Positions 53,846 to 62,010 of a stretch of 64,000 nt of DNA are shown piece by piece. Under the pieces are notes generated by a model. The model had not been told where the DNA came from and ran no database searches. It was given only the letters and a program-made list of their open reading frames with translations. The position numbers and the translations under genes were made by a program. The stretch comes from BM520 sp964474455 (GTDB lineage Bacteria > Bacteroidota > Bacteroidia > Bacteroidales > BM520). Positions within the stretch are counted from its first letter, which is position 1; the number at the start of each line of letters is the position of its first letter. The stretch lies in NCBI GenBank assembly GCA_964474455.1, contig CAYYSU010000010.1, positions 1 to 64,000 on the forward strand. The letters are read 5' to 3'.

Positions 53846-54361
53846 ATGAAAGGTAAAGTTCATGTTTATACCGGTAATGGAAAGGGAAAAACCACCGCCG
53901 CCATGGGTATTGCCCTACGTGCTACCGGAGCAGGTAAAAAGGTTTTTTTTGCACAGTTTGTGAAGGGTATGAAATACTCCGAAGTGTCAGCTATTGAAAA
54001 ATTTCTTCCGCAGATTAACATAAAACAGTTTGGGTTGGATTGTTTCATTGAAAAGGATCCTACCGAAAAGGATATACAACTGGCACAAGATGGACTGCAG
54101 GAAGTTGCCGGCATTTTGAAAAGCGGAGAATACGAAATGGTTGTATTGGATGAAGCCAATATAGCCCTCTACTATCACCTCTTTTCATTGGATGAACTTA
54201 TTACAGCCCTTAATAACAGAGATGAAGATGTTGAGGTTATTATTACCGGGCGCTACGCTCCCCAGGAACTTATTGAGTATGCCGATCTTGTAACCGAGAT
54301 GAAAGAGGTAAAGCATTATTACCGTGAAGGATTAATGGCACGAAAGGGTGTTGAGTTCTAA
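53846..54361 (+). CDS. cobO: cob(I)alamin adenosyltransferase CobO/BtuR-type
   Basis: A 171-residue CobA/CobO/BtuR ATP:corrinoid adenosyltransferase. The unusual P-loop GNGKGKTTAAMG is followed by FFAQFVKGMKYSE, VVLDEANIALYY and the C-terminal TEMKEVKHYYREGLMARKGVEF. It converts imported cobalamin to adenosylcobalamin, the riboswitch ligand, so the operon product feeds back on its own expression. Its stop shares bases with the stop of the convergent desulfurase-SelD gene. Confidence 0.95.
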   Translation: MKGKVHVYTGNGKGKTTAAMGIALRATGAGKKVFFAQFVKGMKYSEVSAIEKFLPQINIKQFGLDCFIEKDPTEKDIQLAQDGLQEVAGILKSGEYEMVVLDEANIALYYHLFSLDELITALNNRDEDVEVIITGRYAPQELIEYADLVTEMKEVKHYYREGLMARKGVEF

Positions 54362-56559
54362 ATAAGTGATATGTTTCCCTCTCCCTCTGAGGTAAACCTG
54401 CCTATCACCACGGCATCATCAACACCTTTTGAGTGTAAGGATGCCAGAAGCTCTTCCGCTTGATCACCGTCAACAGCTATCATCAGGCCTCCTGATGTCT
54501 GCGCATCGCAAACGATCATTTGATTGACACGGTTATGGTTTCCGAAGTCCACAAGATTTTTTACGTAATTATGGTTCTTATGTGTGCCGCCGGGAATAAC
54601 ACCTGCCGTGGCAAGCGTAGTGGCCATCTCCAGCACCGGCAGTTGTTTGAAGATAATCTCTACATTAACACCCGAAGCTTTGCTCATCTCGAGCAGATGA
54701 CCGAACAAGCCAAAACCGGTGACATCAGTGCAAGCATGAACAGTAAAGTTCTTCATGACCTCCGCTGCTGTTCTATTGAGGCTCTTCATTATCTCAACAG
54801 CCCTTTGCTGTGTTTTCTCATCCACAAGTCCTCTTTTTATACCCGTGGTGATAATTCCTGTCCCCAGCGGTTTTGTGAGAATAAGCACATCTCCCGGTTT
54901 AGCTCCGTGGTTCCTTATTATCTTGTGGGGATGAATGCTTCCCGTAACCACCATGCCGTATTTTGGCTCCGGATCTTCTATGGTGTGGCCTCCCAAAACG
55001 CCGATGCCCGCTTCTGTGGCCTTGTCGTGGGCGCCTCGTAGTATCTCCTTGAGCACATCAAGAGGCAGAGTGTTTTCCGGGAAACAGACAATATTAAGAG
55101 CAAAAAGTGGTGCCGCCCCCATGGCATAAACATCACTTAGGGCATTGGCAGCCGCAATAGCTCCAAAATCGTATGCGTCATCGGCAATAGGTGTGAAGAA
55201 ATCCACTGTTTGTACTATTGCAGTGTCGTCATTGATTCTGTAAACCATGGCGTCGTCAGAAGTCTCTGTGCCCACCAGTATGTCGGGGTGAGTCCAGCGG
55301 GGCAGGGTTTTTAGTACCTCCTCCAGCTTCTGCGGCTCTATCTTACATGCACATCCGAGGCCGTGAGTGTAGTGGGTGAGCTTAATGGTTTTCGGATCTT
55401 TGGTGTTGATGGTGAGCTCTTCCGTGGTTTGTATCAGCGATTTTGCTGTGGTGATGATCTCTTCCGCAGCGGCCTTCATATCATCCATGGTATTAGAGCG
55501 CCCGGTGGAAAACCGAATGGTCCCCATGGCGTATTTTATCGGTACCTTCATGGCCTCCAGTACTGCAGATACGTCGATGCTCTCTGCGTGACAGGCAGCT
55601 CCTGCCGAGGCAGCTACGTTTTCCATCCTGCTGATCAGCGTGTTGGCTTCCACTCCCGGAAACGAGAGACTTAGCGTATTGGGAAGACGCTTTTCGGCGT
55701 GGCCGTTGAGCTTTACCTCCGGCAAGGCATCGATAATCTCGTGGTGCAGGAAATCCCTTGTTTTGCGATAATGTGCTGCGTTTTTTGCCAGATTGCGATG
55801 GGCTATCTCTGCTGCCTTGCCCAGGCCTGCGATCTCGAGAACATTTTCCGTTCCTGCACGCAGGTTCTGCTCGTGATCGGCACCATGTATCAACTTCTCA
55901 AGGGTAACGCCACTTCTGATATAGAGTGCACCAACTCCTTTGGGCGCATATAACTTATGCCCTGCGATACTCAACAGATCTACATTCATTGTCTCCACAT
56001 CGGTTGGTATCTTTCCCAGCGACTGGGCAGCATCAGAATGAAACAGTAATCCTCTCTCTTTTGCTATCTCTCCAATCTCTTCAACAGGTTGAATGGCTCC
56101 GGTCTCATTATTAGCATGCATGATCGTGATAAGTATCGTCTGTTCTTTAATGGCGTTACGCACATCATTACTATTCACAATGCCGTATTCATCCACCGGG
56201 AGGTAGGTGACCTCAAAGCCCTGTTTTTCAAGGTGTTTACATACTTCGAAAATTGCCGGGTGCTCAATTGATGATGTGATAATATGATTCCCTTTGGCTC
56301 TGTTTGCCAGGGCAGCACCTTTTACTGCGTAGTTGTTCGACTCAGTTCCCCCACTGGTAAACACTATCTCTGAAGGGTGAGCGTTGATTAGCTCCGCGAC
56401 TTGTTTGCGGGCATTTTCGACCGCATTTTTTGTCGTTGCTCCATAATAGTGCGAGCTCGAGGGATTACCAAAATATGTCTCCAGGTATGGACGCATAGCC
56501 TCCGCTACCTCCGGGTCGATGGGAGTGGTGGCATTATAATCGAGATATATGGGATTCAT
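54358..56559 (-). CDS. selD: cysteine desulfurase-selenophosphate synthetase (NifS-SelD) fusion
   Basis: A 733-residue bifunctional protein. Residues 1 to about 385 are a NifS/IscS-type desulfurase, with the PLP lysine Lys202 in SIAGHKLYAPKG, HANNETGAIQ, HSDAAQSLGK and a mobile-loop Cys323 in SAGAACHAES. Residues from about 390 are SelD, with LTHYTHGLGCACKI (Cys403, Cys405, Lys406), a Cys rather than selenocysteine at the active site, then VYAMGAAPLFALN, GGHTIEDPEPKYGM and HACTDVTGFGLFGH. The first half would release selenide from selenocysteine (or sulfur from cysteine); the second makes selenophosphate with ATP. SelU at 45.2 kb is the obvious user. No SelA, SelB or tRNA-Sec is seen in the window. 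Confidence 0.95.
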   Translation of the reverse strand: MNPIYLDYNATTPIDPEVAEAMRPYLETYFGNPSSSHYYGATTKNAVENARKQVAELINAHPSEIVFTSGGTESNNYAVKGAALANRAKGNHIITSSIEHPAIFEVCKHLEKQGFEVTYLPVDEYGIVNSNDVRNAIKEQTILITIMHANNETGAIQPVEEIGEIAKERGLLFHSDAAQSLGKIPTDVETMNVDLLSIAGHKLYAPKGVGALYIRSGVTLEKLIHGADHEQNLRAGTENVLEIAGLGKAAEIAHRNLAKNAAHYRKTRDFLHHEIIDALPEVKLNGHAEKRLPNTLSLSFPGVEANTLISRMENVAASAGAACHAESIDVSAVLEAMKVPIKYAMGTIRFSTGRSNTMDDMKAAAEEIITTAKSLIQTTEELTINTKDPKTIKLTHYTHGLGCACKIEPQKLEEVLKTLPRWTHPDILVGTETSDDAMVYRINDDTAIVQTVDFFTPIADDAYDFGAIAAANALSDVYAMGAAPLFALNIVCFPENTLPLDVLKEILRGAHDKATEAGIGVLGGHTIEDPEPKYGMVVTGSIHPHKIIRNHGAKPGDVLILTKPLGTGIITTGIKRGLVDEKTQQRAVEIMKSLNRTAAEVMKNFTVHACTDVTGFGLFGHLLEMSKASGVNVEIIFKQLPVLEMATTLATAGVIPGGTHKNHNYVKNLVDFGNHNRVNQMIVCDAQTSGGLMIAVDGDQAEELLASLHSKGVDDAVVIGRFTSEGEGNISLI

Positions 56560-56580
56560 TGTCGTTATTTATTTAAGCTG

Positions 56581-56588
56581 CAAATGTA
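56581..56588 (-). promoter_or_regulatory. TAnnTTTG -7 box for the NifS-SelD fusion
   Basis: TACATTTG on the minus strand, 21 bases before the ATG at 56559. Confidence 0.5.
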
Positions 56589-57147
56589 ATGAATAAAAAA
56601 CGCACTTATCTAATGGATTACGACAGCTTAGCCAGTTGGCACGATAATACGGTATATTGACGACGGTTGCCTGCCAACTCTCCTTTGCTGCTATTACCAA
56701 TTCCTCTTTCCGATAAAACCGCACCGTCGTGAAACTATCTAAATCGCCCATTGGCCCTCACCACCCACCTCTAACTTCGATCTTCAATATTCTATGTTTA
56801 TTGTAGCGGAAGATCGAATGAATATAATAAATCACTACAGGGTTTTTCCTTGCGGCGTAGCGTGGAAAAGATAAGAATTTCCCTCAAAAGATGCTAATGC
56901 CAGGAGGCTTACATTAAACGAATATATTGTAGCATACAAATGAGAGATTTACCGTGGTATATCCGCAAGAAAAAACCTATATTTGTGATACAGCACTAGG
57001 TAAACTTCAATCTGTACACGGAACCACAGCGGCCTTGAAAAAGCCGAAGCTTGCTTTTAAAGAGGAAGTAACCTATTTGTATGAAATACACTGTCACGAT
57101 TTGTTTATGAGTTTAATAATTTTAGGTGTTTTGCGAGAATAAAATAT
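56589..57147. other. gene-poor intergenic stretch with inverted repeats
   Basis: About 560 bases without a credible gene. Three inverted repeats are visible: AGTTGGCA/TGCCAACT (56634-56641, 56672-56679), ACGACGGT/ACCGTCGT (56660-56667, 56723-56730) and TTCGATCTTC/GAAGATCGAA (56776-56785, 56809-56818). The first two interleave. The short reading frames (56569-56751 minus, 56954-57142 plus) lack convincing starts or known motifs. This could be a structured RNA, a degenerate mobile repeat or decayed coding sequence. Confidence 0.5.
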
Positions 57148-58026
57148 ATGAAACGAATTGCAATATCATATGGTCTGATAATAGTATTGATAACTTCATG
57201 CGCAACTTTCAATATTAGCGAGATTAAGAATCTTGAAAAATCGACATTTGATTCTTTATGTCTCATACCTGATTGGGAAACCAATAATTTACGAATTGAT
57301 TTAATAAGACAAACTTATGTGGAGGATGTTAATGATTCTACAAAAGAGACTAAAGAAACCCCTTACCATCCGGTTGGATATAATTTGGGAAATGGATTGT
57401 TTTATGATTTAAACAAAAACCTCTCTCTTAGATTAGATTACTTGTTGAATTTTTCAACAGATAATAACTTTGAAATACGAAAAATAAATAGACCAGATAA
57501 AATTAAAGGAGCTACAAATTACATGTTCATAAATGATTCTTTATTAGTGCAGTATCAGTCTCGTAAAAAGATTCATTATCGTTATCATAGGATAAATAAT
57601 CTTGACAGTACTTCATTTTTGTACAAAAAAAGACTGAAATATGCAATAATTGAAACTGATTCATCTGTGATTTATTCTGGCAAAAAGCGGAAATGGGATG
57701 TTATATATAAAATCGATGATAGCAGTTATTACCTGAACAATAAAAGGAGAAAGTTTTTTTATCAAATTAAAGATAATGATATCTTTCTTGAAAATGATTA
57801 TGTTATAAGTTTAACAAATAATGATTCAAAAATTCAGATTAAGAGTAACCGTAAAAAAAGAGAGGATATAGTTATATATACAATAGAAAAAGATAATGAT
57901 AGATTGTTCATATACAATAAAAACTACTCTGGATTAGTCATATATAAGGAGGAAGACTCCATTTTGATTTACAGAAACAAAACCTTCCTGCGAAGATACG
58001 AATTGTTATCTGGCGCTAATAAATAG
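57148..58026 (+). CDS. AT-rich orphan lipoprotein
   Basis: A 292-residue lipoprotein: signal AISYGLIIVLITSC with lipobox Cys18. The mature part is rich in Asn, Asp, Lys, Tyr and Ile. Its second half shows a loose strand-turn-strand periodicity (SSVIYSGKKRKWDVIYKIDDSSYYLNN, KDNDIFLENDYVISL, KDNDRLFIYNKNYSGLVIYK) suggesting a beta-meander. The codons are clearly more AT-rich than in neighbours and it follows a gene-poor stretch, which hints at transfer. I recognise no family. Confidence 0.7.
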   Translation: MKRIAISYGLIIVLITSCATFNISEIKNLEKSTFDSLCLIPDWETNNLRIDLIRQTYVEDVNDSTKETKETPYHPVGYNLGNGLFYDLNKNLSLRLDYLLNFSTDNNFEIRKINRPDKIKGATNYMFINDSLLVQYQSRKKIHYRYHRINNLDSTSFLYKKRLKYAIIETDSSVIYSGKKRKWDVIYKIDDSSYYLNNKRRKFFYQIKDNDIFLENDYVISLTNNDSKIQIKSNRKKREDIVIYTIEKDNDRLFIYNKNYSGLVIYKEEDSILIYRNKTFLRRYELLSGANK

Positions 58027-58099
58027 GAATATAATATACTATCGTATATGTTATCATGGCGTGCTTCACAACCGACAGCAAAAAATACCTCCAAGCCTA

Positions 58100-59059
58100 T
58101 TACTCTTTCGTCCAGATTCTGGTGTTGAGATTCAGCTCGTTTATGATGAGTGCATTGGTGGCGAAGAGTTTGTAGATCTGCTCTATATCCTTGAAGTTTA
58201 CTCCTGACTTCATAATGCGTGGCTCGAAGAGATCTTTGTTAAAATACATGCCACAATAGATTCTTTCGTCGATAAAAGAAAAATACAGCCTTGTGCCGAT
58301 CTCTTTTTTTATTGCTGACATGGCCTGCATTACTGCCGGGGTAAGGATGTAGCGTGCCTCTATCTGGTCGGTAGAGTACACCTGATATATTTTTTCAAAT
58401 TCAGGATCTTCCAGCTTCACGCGATCTCCACGTCTTGGGAGATCACTAATAGGGTTAAAACCGGAATCCGGGACTACCCATGTGCGGCCTTTGAAGTGCT
58501 TGTTGAAATCGGCATGGAAGAAGAGTCCTTTGAAAATAGTGTGCCACTCCTCTTTTCTGTTTCCGTCATCATCGGTCTTCCATGTTCTGTATTCGGAGTG
58601 GATCTCAGAACATCGGAAATCGGTTTTGTCGATTTGACCGTAAATAAGGTCATCACCCTTGTAACGGTCAACTCTGTCTCTAAAGATATCACTCTGTCTG
58701 TATTCGTGCTCTGAGATTCTCCCATCTGACTCATAGGTCCATGATTCATCTACCATTTTTACTATCTCTGCCACTACCTGTTTTTTATATGCATCACGAT
58801 AATCTCTGCTTTTTTTTCTGACAAAAATTATGATAACTATACCAGCTATGACCAAAGCGAAAGCTCCTATCATGAAGAGTGTCATTTTGGGATCATTGCT
58901 CTGTTTGGGTAAGGCAAACATTCCGATGAATGGAAGCAAAATCAAACCAGCACCTAAGATATACCTGTTTCTTATGGCTTTGCGTTGATTTTCAAGGGAT
59001 AAAAGACGATCTTTAAGTGTGGAGTTGTAGAAATCCTGGACTTCCTGTAATGTTATCAT
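58100..59059 (-). CDS. DUF3137 membrane protein
   Basis: A 319-residue protein. An N-terminal helical segment (QDFYNSTLKDRLLSLENQRKAI) is followed by two transmembrane helices (residues about 30-50 and 60-82) and a large cytoplasmic domain with ESDGRISEHEYRQSDIF, EWHTIFKGLFFHADFNKHFKG and YILTPAVMQAM. These are typical of DUF3137, which is usually found beside lemA. The lemA gene is 12 bases upstream. Function unknown; an envelope or membrane stress role is guessed for the pair. Confidence 0.85.
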   Translation of the reverse strand: MITLQEVQDFYNSTLKDRLLSLENQRKAIRNRYILGAGLILLPFIGMFALPKQSNDPKMTLFMIGAFALVIAGIVIIIFVRKKSRDYRDAYKKQVVAEIVKMVDESWTYESDGRISEHEYRQSDIFRDRVDRYKGDDLIYGQIDKTDFRCSEIHSEYRTWKTDDDGNRKEEWHTIFKGLFFHADFNKHFKGRTWVVPDSGFNPISDLPRRGDRVKLEDPEFEKIYQVYSTDQIEARYILTPAVMQAMSAIKKEIGTRLYFSFIDERIYCGMYFNKDLFEPRIMKSGVNFKDIEQIYKLFATNALIINELNLNTRIWTKE

Positions 59060-59071
59060 AGTGGTTCTTGG

Positions 59072-59638
59072 TTAGTTGTTAAACAGCGATTTTACATCAA
59101 TATTTTTACGTTCTGTTTCCGGAATTTCGAAAACCTGTTTTCTTACAAGCTTCATCTGGCTGGCTATGATGCTACTAGGGAACGTTTCGATACCATTATT
59201 ATAGTCAGTAACAGCAGCATTATATGATCTTCGTGCAGCAGATATCTGTGATTCCACCTCGTTGAGGGTGCGTTGCAGGTTCATGAAGTTCTCACTACTT
59301 TTAAGGTCAGGATAGTTTTCCACTGATACCATAATAGATTTAAGAGCGCCGGAGATTTGGTTGTCGAGGGCTACTTTTTCATCGTTGGAAAGATCTCCTT
59401 TTGTGGCCTGTGCTCTTAAAGAGGTGATATTCTCAAGCAGATCTTTTTCATGGGTGGCATACTGTTGTACGGTAGATACCATGTTAGGGATGAGGTCATA
59501 ACGCTTTTTCAACTGCGCGTCCATTCCACCAAAGGCATTTTCAACTTCATTTTTTCTTCTGATGAGGCCATTGTAAATGCCAATGATGATAATCGCCAAT
59601 AGTATGGCCACTGCAACAATAATAATAGTAGGTGTCAT
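59072..59638 (-). CDS. lemA: LemA family protein
   Basis: A 188-residue LemA. One N-terminal transmembrane helix (IIIVAVAILLAIIIIGIYN) is followed by a long helical bundle with the family motif RRKNEVENAFGGMDAQLKKRYDLIPNMV and the later NDYNNGIETFPSSIIAS-type signature (YNNGIETFPS). The ATG at 59638 is preferred: the 30 residues upstream in frame run through the terminator region. It is cotranscribed with the DUF3137 gene. Confidence 0.93.
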   Translation of the reverse strand: MTPTIIIVAVAILLAIIIIGIYNGLIRRKNEVENAFGGMDAQLKKRYDLIPNMVSTVQQYATHEKDLLENITSLRAQATKGDLSNDEKVALDNQISGALKSIMVSVENYPDLKSSENFMNLQRTLNEVESQISAARRSYNAAVTDYNNGIETFPSSIIASQMKLVRKQVFEIPETERKNIDVKSLFNN

Positions 59639-59710
59639 TATTCTGATAAATATTAGTTTGTAATTTGGATTCCGACACCAAAGATAAAAAAAAACAGAAA
59701 ATTTCAGTAA

Positions 59711-59745
59711 AAAAAAAGCCTGCCACAAGGGGGCAGGCTTTCAGT
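59711..59745 (-). terminator. terminator of the cold-shock gene
   Basis: AAAGCCTGCC (59715-59724) and GGCAGGCTTT (59732-59741) form a 10-bp stem with a 7-base loop. The A tract on the plus strand gives a U run for minus-strand transcripts from the csp gene. Confidence 0.88.
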
Positions 59746-59760
59746 AAAAAAAGTATATAC

Positions 59761-59952
59761 TTAAACTACCTTTACGTTCACTGCGTTTAATCCTTTTCTA
59801 CCTTCTTTGAGTTCAAATTCAACGTTATCGCCTTCTTGAACTTTGTCAATAAGACCTGATACGTGTACGAAATACTCTGTTTTTGTCTCTTCGTCGATGA
59901 TAAAACCAAATCCTTTGGTCTCGTTGAAGAATTTTACTGTTCCTGTTTTCAT
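59761..59952 (-). CDS. cold-shock domain protein (CspA family)
   Basis: A 63-residue single cold-shock domain. It opens MKTGTVKFFNETKGFGFI (RNP1 KGFGFI), has RNP2 EYFVHVS, and ends GLNAVNVKVV. It is an RNA chaperone that melts secondary structure. The ATG at 59952 is chosen over an in-frame ATG 30 bases upstream because it gives the family N-terminus and suits the promoter box at 59980. The EYFVHVS form replaces the usual DIFVHFS/DVFVHYS. Confidence 0.95.
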   Translation of the reverse strand: MKTGTVKFFNETKGFGFIIDEETKTEYFVHVSGLIDKVQEGDNVEFELKEGRKGLNAVNVKVV

Positions 59953-59979
59953 TGTAATTGTCATTGTATTAATATGCTG

Positions 59980-59987
59980 CAAACGTA
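59980..59987 (-). promoter_or_regulatory. TAnnTTTG -7 box for the cold-shock gene
   Basis: TACGTTTG on the minus strand, 27 bases before the ATG at 59952. The leader is short, unlike the long thermosensing leaders of enterobacterial cspA. Confidence 0.5.
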
Positions 59988-60232
59988 GTGGTTTTTTTTT
60001 AATAATAAAGGAAAAATCGACAAAAAATGACTAAAAACTGAAATTTTATAAAAAAAACGTCATTATCACATGAAGTTTGCAATAATAATTAGCTTCCCGA
60101 GGTGTTTTTAACCGACATTCATAAATTTATTGCTTAGTATTATAAGTTTTTGGTTAGAGTAAATAAAATCTTTGGCGAAAATATGAATCCGATATTGAGT
60201 TTTGACGTGCTTTTTATGGTTACAGATTTCAT

Positions 60233-61846
60233 CTAGTGGTAGAATGACTCTCTCAATTCTTTGATTTTTTCACTCTTCATGTATTCATCATAATTCATGA
60301 GCTTGTCAATGGTTCCGTTTGGTGTTAGCTCGATAACTCTGTTACACACCGATTGAATAAATTCGTAGTCATGCGAGGCTAGAAATACGTTGCCTGGATA
60401 TTTGACCAGATTGTTGTTGAATGATTGAATCGATTCCAGATCCAGGTGGTTAGTGGGTGTATCAAGTATTAAAGAGTTTGCATTGGTAAGCATCATCTTT
60501 GCGATCATGCATCTCATTTTCTCACCACCGGAAAGTACTTTACACTTTTTAGTAGCATCCTCTCCTGTGAAGAGCATTTTTCCCAAATAGCCTTTAATAA
60601 AGATATCTGTTGTTTCATCAGAAAATTGGCATAGCCAGTCGAAGAGTGTTAGCTCATTATTGAAGAATTCTGTATTATCGAGAGGGAGGTATGCCGTTGT
60701 TATTGTCTGTCCCCATTTGAAGGAGCCGGAATCGGCATCCTGATGACCATTGATAATCTCAAATAATGCCGTCATAGCCCTTGGATCTTTCGAGACGAAA
60801 GCGATCTTATCACCTTTGTTAGCGTAGAATTCCAGGTCTTTGAAGAGTGTTGTGCCATCGACAGATGAGCTTAGCCCTGTTACTTCCAGAATCATATCTC
60901 CGGGGTCACGATCGGGAGTGAAGATAATTCCGGGATACTTCCTTGTGGATGGTTGTATGTCTTCCACAGAGAGTTTTTCCAGCATCTTTTTACGACTGGT
61001 AGTCTGCTTCGATTTTGACGCATTGGCACTAAAACGGGCGATAAATTCCTGCAGCTCTTTTCTTTTGTCGTCAGCCTTTTGTTTTTGTTTCTGCAACTGG
61101 CGAAGTGCCAGCTGGCTGCTGTGATACCAAAAACTGTAGTTTCCGGCAAAGAGTGATATCTTGCCGAAATCAATATCCAGAGTGTATGTGGATATTTCAT
61201 CAAGGAAGTGACGGTCGTGGGATACTACCAGAACAGTGTTCTCATAGTTGGCGAGATAGTTCTCCAGCCATAGAACGGTCTCCATATCGAGGTCGTTGGT
61301 AGGCTCGTCGAGAAGCAGGTTGTCAGGTTTTCCAAACAGCGCCTGTGCCAGCAGAACACGCACTTTTTGCTTTCCGCTAAGGTCTCCCATGAGCGTATGA
61401 TGCAGGTCTTCCTTAACTCCTAGCCCGCTGAGCAATATGGCAGCGTCACTCTCAGCATTCCAACCATCGAGATCAGCAAACCGCTCCTCTAATTCTGCCG
61501 CTCGCATTCCATCCTTATCAGAGAAATCCTCTTTGGCATAAATGGCGTCTTTTTTCTGCATTATATCCCAAAGAACACTGTGGCCTTTTAATACCGTATC
61601 CAATACCGTATACTCATCAAAGGCATGGTGATCCTGGCTTAATACCGAGAGACGCTCTCCGCTGCCAAGGGTGATACTACCTGCCGAAACAGGAATATCA
61701 CCGGCAATAGCATTTAAAAAAGTACTTTTTCCTGCTCCATTGGCCCCGATAATTCCATAGCAGTTTCCTGATGTGAATTTGATGTTAACATCCTGAAAAA
61801 GAATGCGTTTGCCAAACTGTATACGTAAGTTGTCAACTGTAATCAT
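60233..61846 (-). CDS. ABC-F ATPase, YbiT-like, with degenerate second site
   Basis: A 537-residue ABC-F protein (two nucleotide domains, no membrane part) closest in pattern to YbiT. The first domain is intact: Walker A GANGAGKST and Walker B LLLDEPTNDLD. The linker has RFSANASKSKQTTSRKKML. The second domain has lost Walker A: the segment IAFVSKDPRAMTALFEI replaces the expected GxNGxGKST. Its Walker B reads LILDTPTNHLD, with Thr in place of the catalytic Glu, although the signature LSGGEKMR is kept. ABC-F proteins act on the ribosomal E site. The start at 61846 gives the family N-terminus. One site is probably catalytically dead. Confidence 0.92.
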   Translation of the reverse strand: MITVDNLRIQFGKRILFQDVNIKFTSGNCYGIIGANGAGKSTFLNAIAGDIPVSAGSITLGSGERLSVLSQDHHAFDEYTVLDTVLKGHSVLWDIMQKKDAIYAKEDFSDKDGMRAAELEERFADLDGWNAESDAAILLSGLGVKEDLHHTLMGDLSGKQKVRVLLAQALFGKPDNLLLDEPTNDLDMETVLWLENYLANYENTVLVVSHDRHFLDEISTYTLDIDFGKISLFAGNYSFWYHSSQLALRQLQKQKQKADDKRKELQEFIARFSANASKSKQTTSRKKMLEKLSVEDIQPSTRKYPGIIFTPDRDPGDMILEVTGLSSSVDGTTLFKDLEFYANKGDKIAFVSKDPRAMTALFEIINGHQDADSGSFKWGQTITTAYLPLDNTEFFNNELTLFDWLCQFSDETTDIFIKGYLGKMLFTGEDATKKCKVLSGGEKMRCMIAKMMLTNANSLILDTPTNHLDLESIQSFNNNLVKYPGNVFLASHDYEFIQSVCNRVIELTPNGTIDKLMNYDEYMKSEKIKELRESFYH

Positions 61847-61867
61847 AATGCTTATGATTTGCGGCGG

Positions 61868-61875
61868 CAAAAGTA
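61868..61875 (-). promoter_or_regulatory. TAnnTTTG -7 box for the ABC-F gene
   Basis: TACTTTTG on the minus strand, 21 bases before the ATG at 61846. Confidence 0.5.
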
Positions 61876-62010
61876 GATGTTTTTCTTACGTGCCCGACCC
61901 CAAACTCCAAGAGTTAACAAAAAGGTTGTATCAACTCATTTATTAAATACCTGAAAGTTGGCGCTATGGTGTGTGGCTATTTGATACTAATGCAGCTATG
62001 ATCAAGAGTC

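Noticed and set aside
56569..56751. 60-residue minus-strand frame upstream of the NifS-SelD gene
   Set aside because: It covers the inverted-repeat region and the predicted promoter; it lacks any known domain.
56954..57142. 62-residue plus-strand frame starting with GTG just before the orphan lipoprotein
   Set aside because: No recognisable motif, no promoter box or ribosome site, and a competing short frame in another phase. It cannot be supported as a gene.
60000..60232. AT-rich gap between the cold-shock and ABC-F genes examined for an RNA gene
   Set aside because: No tRNA-like fold, strong hairpin or reading frame is visible.
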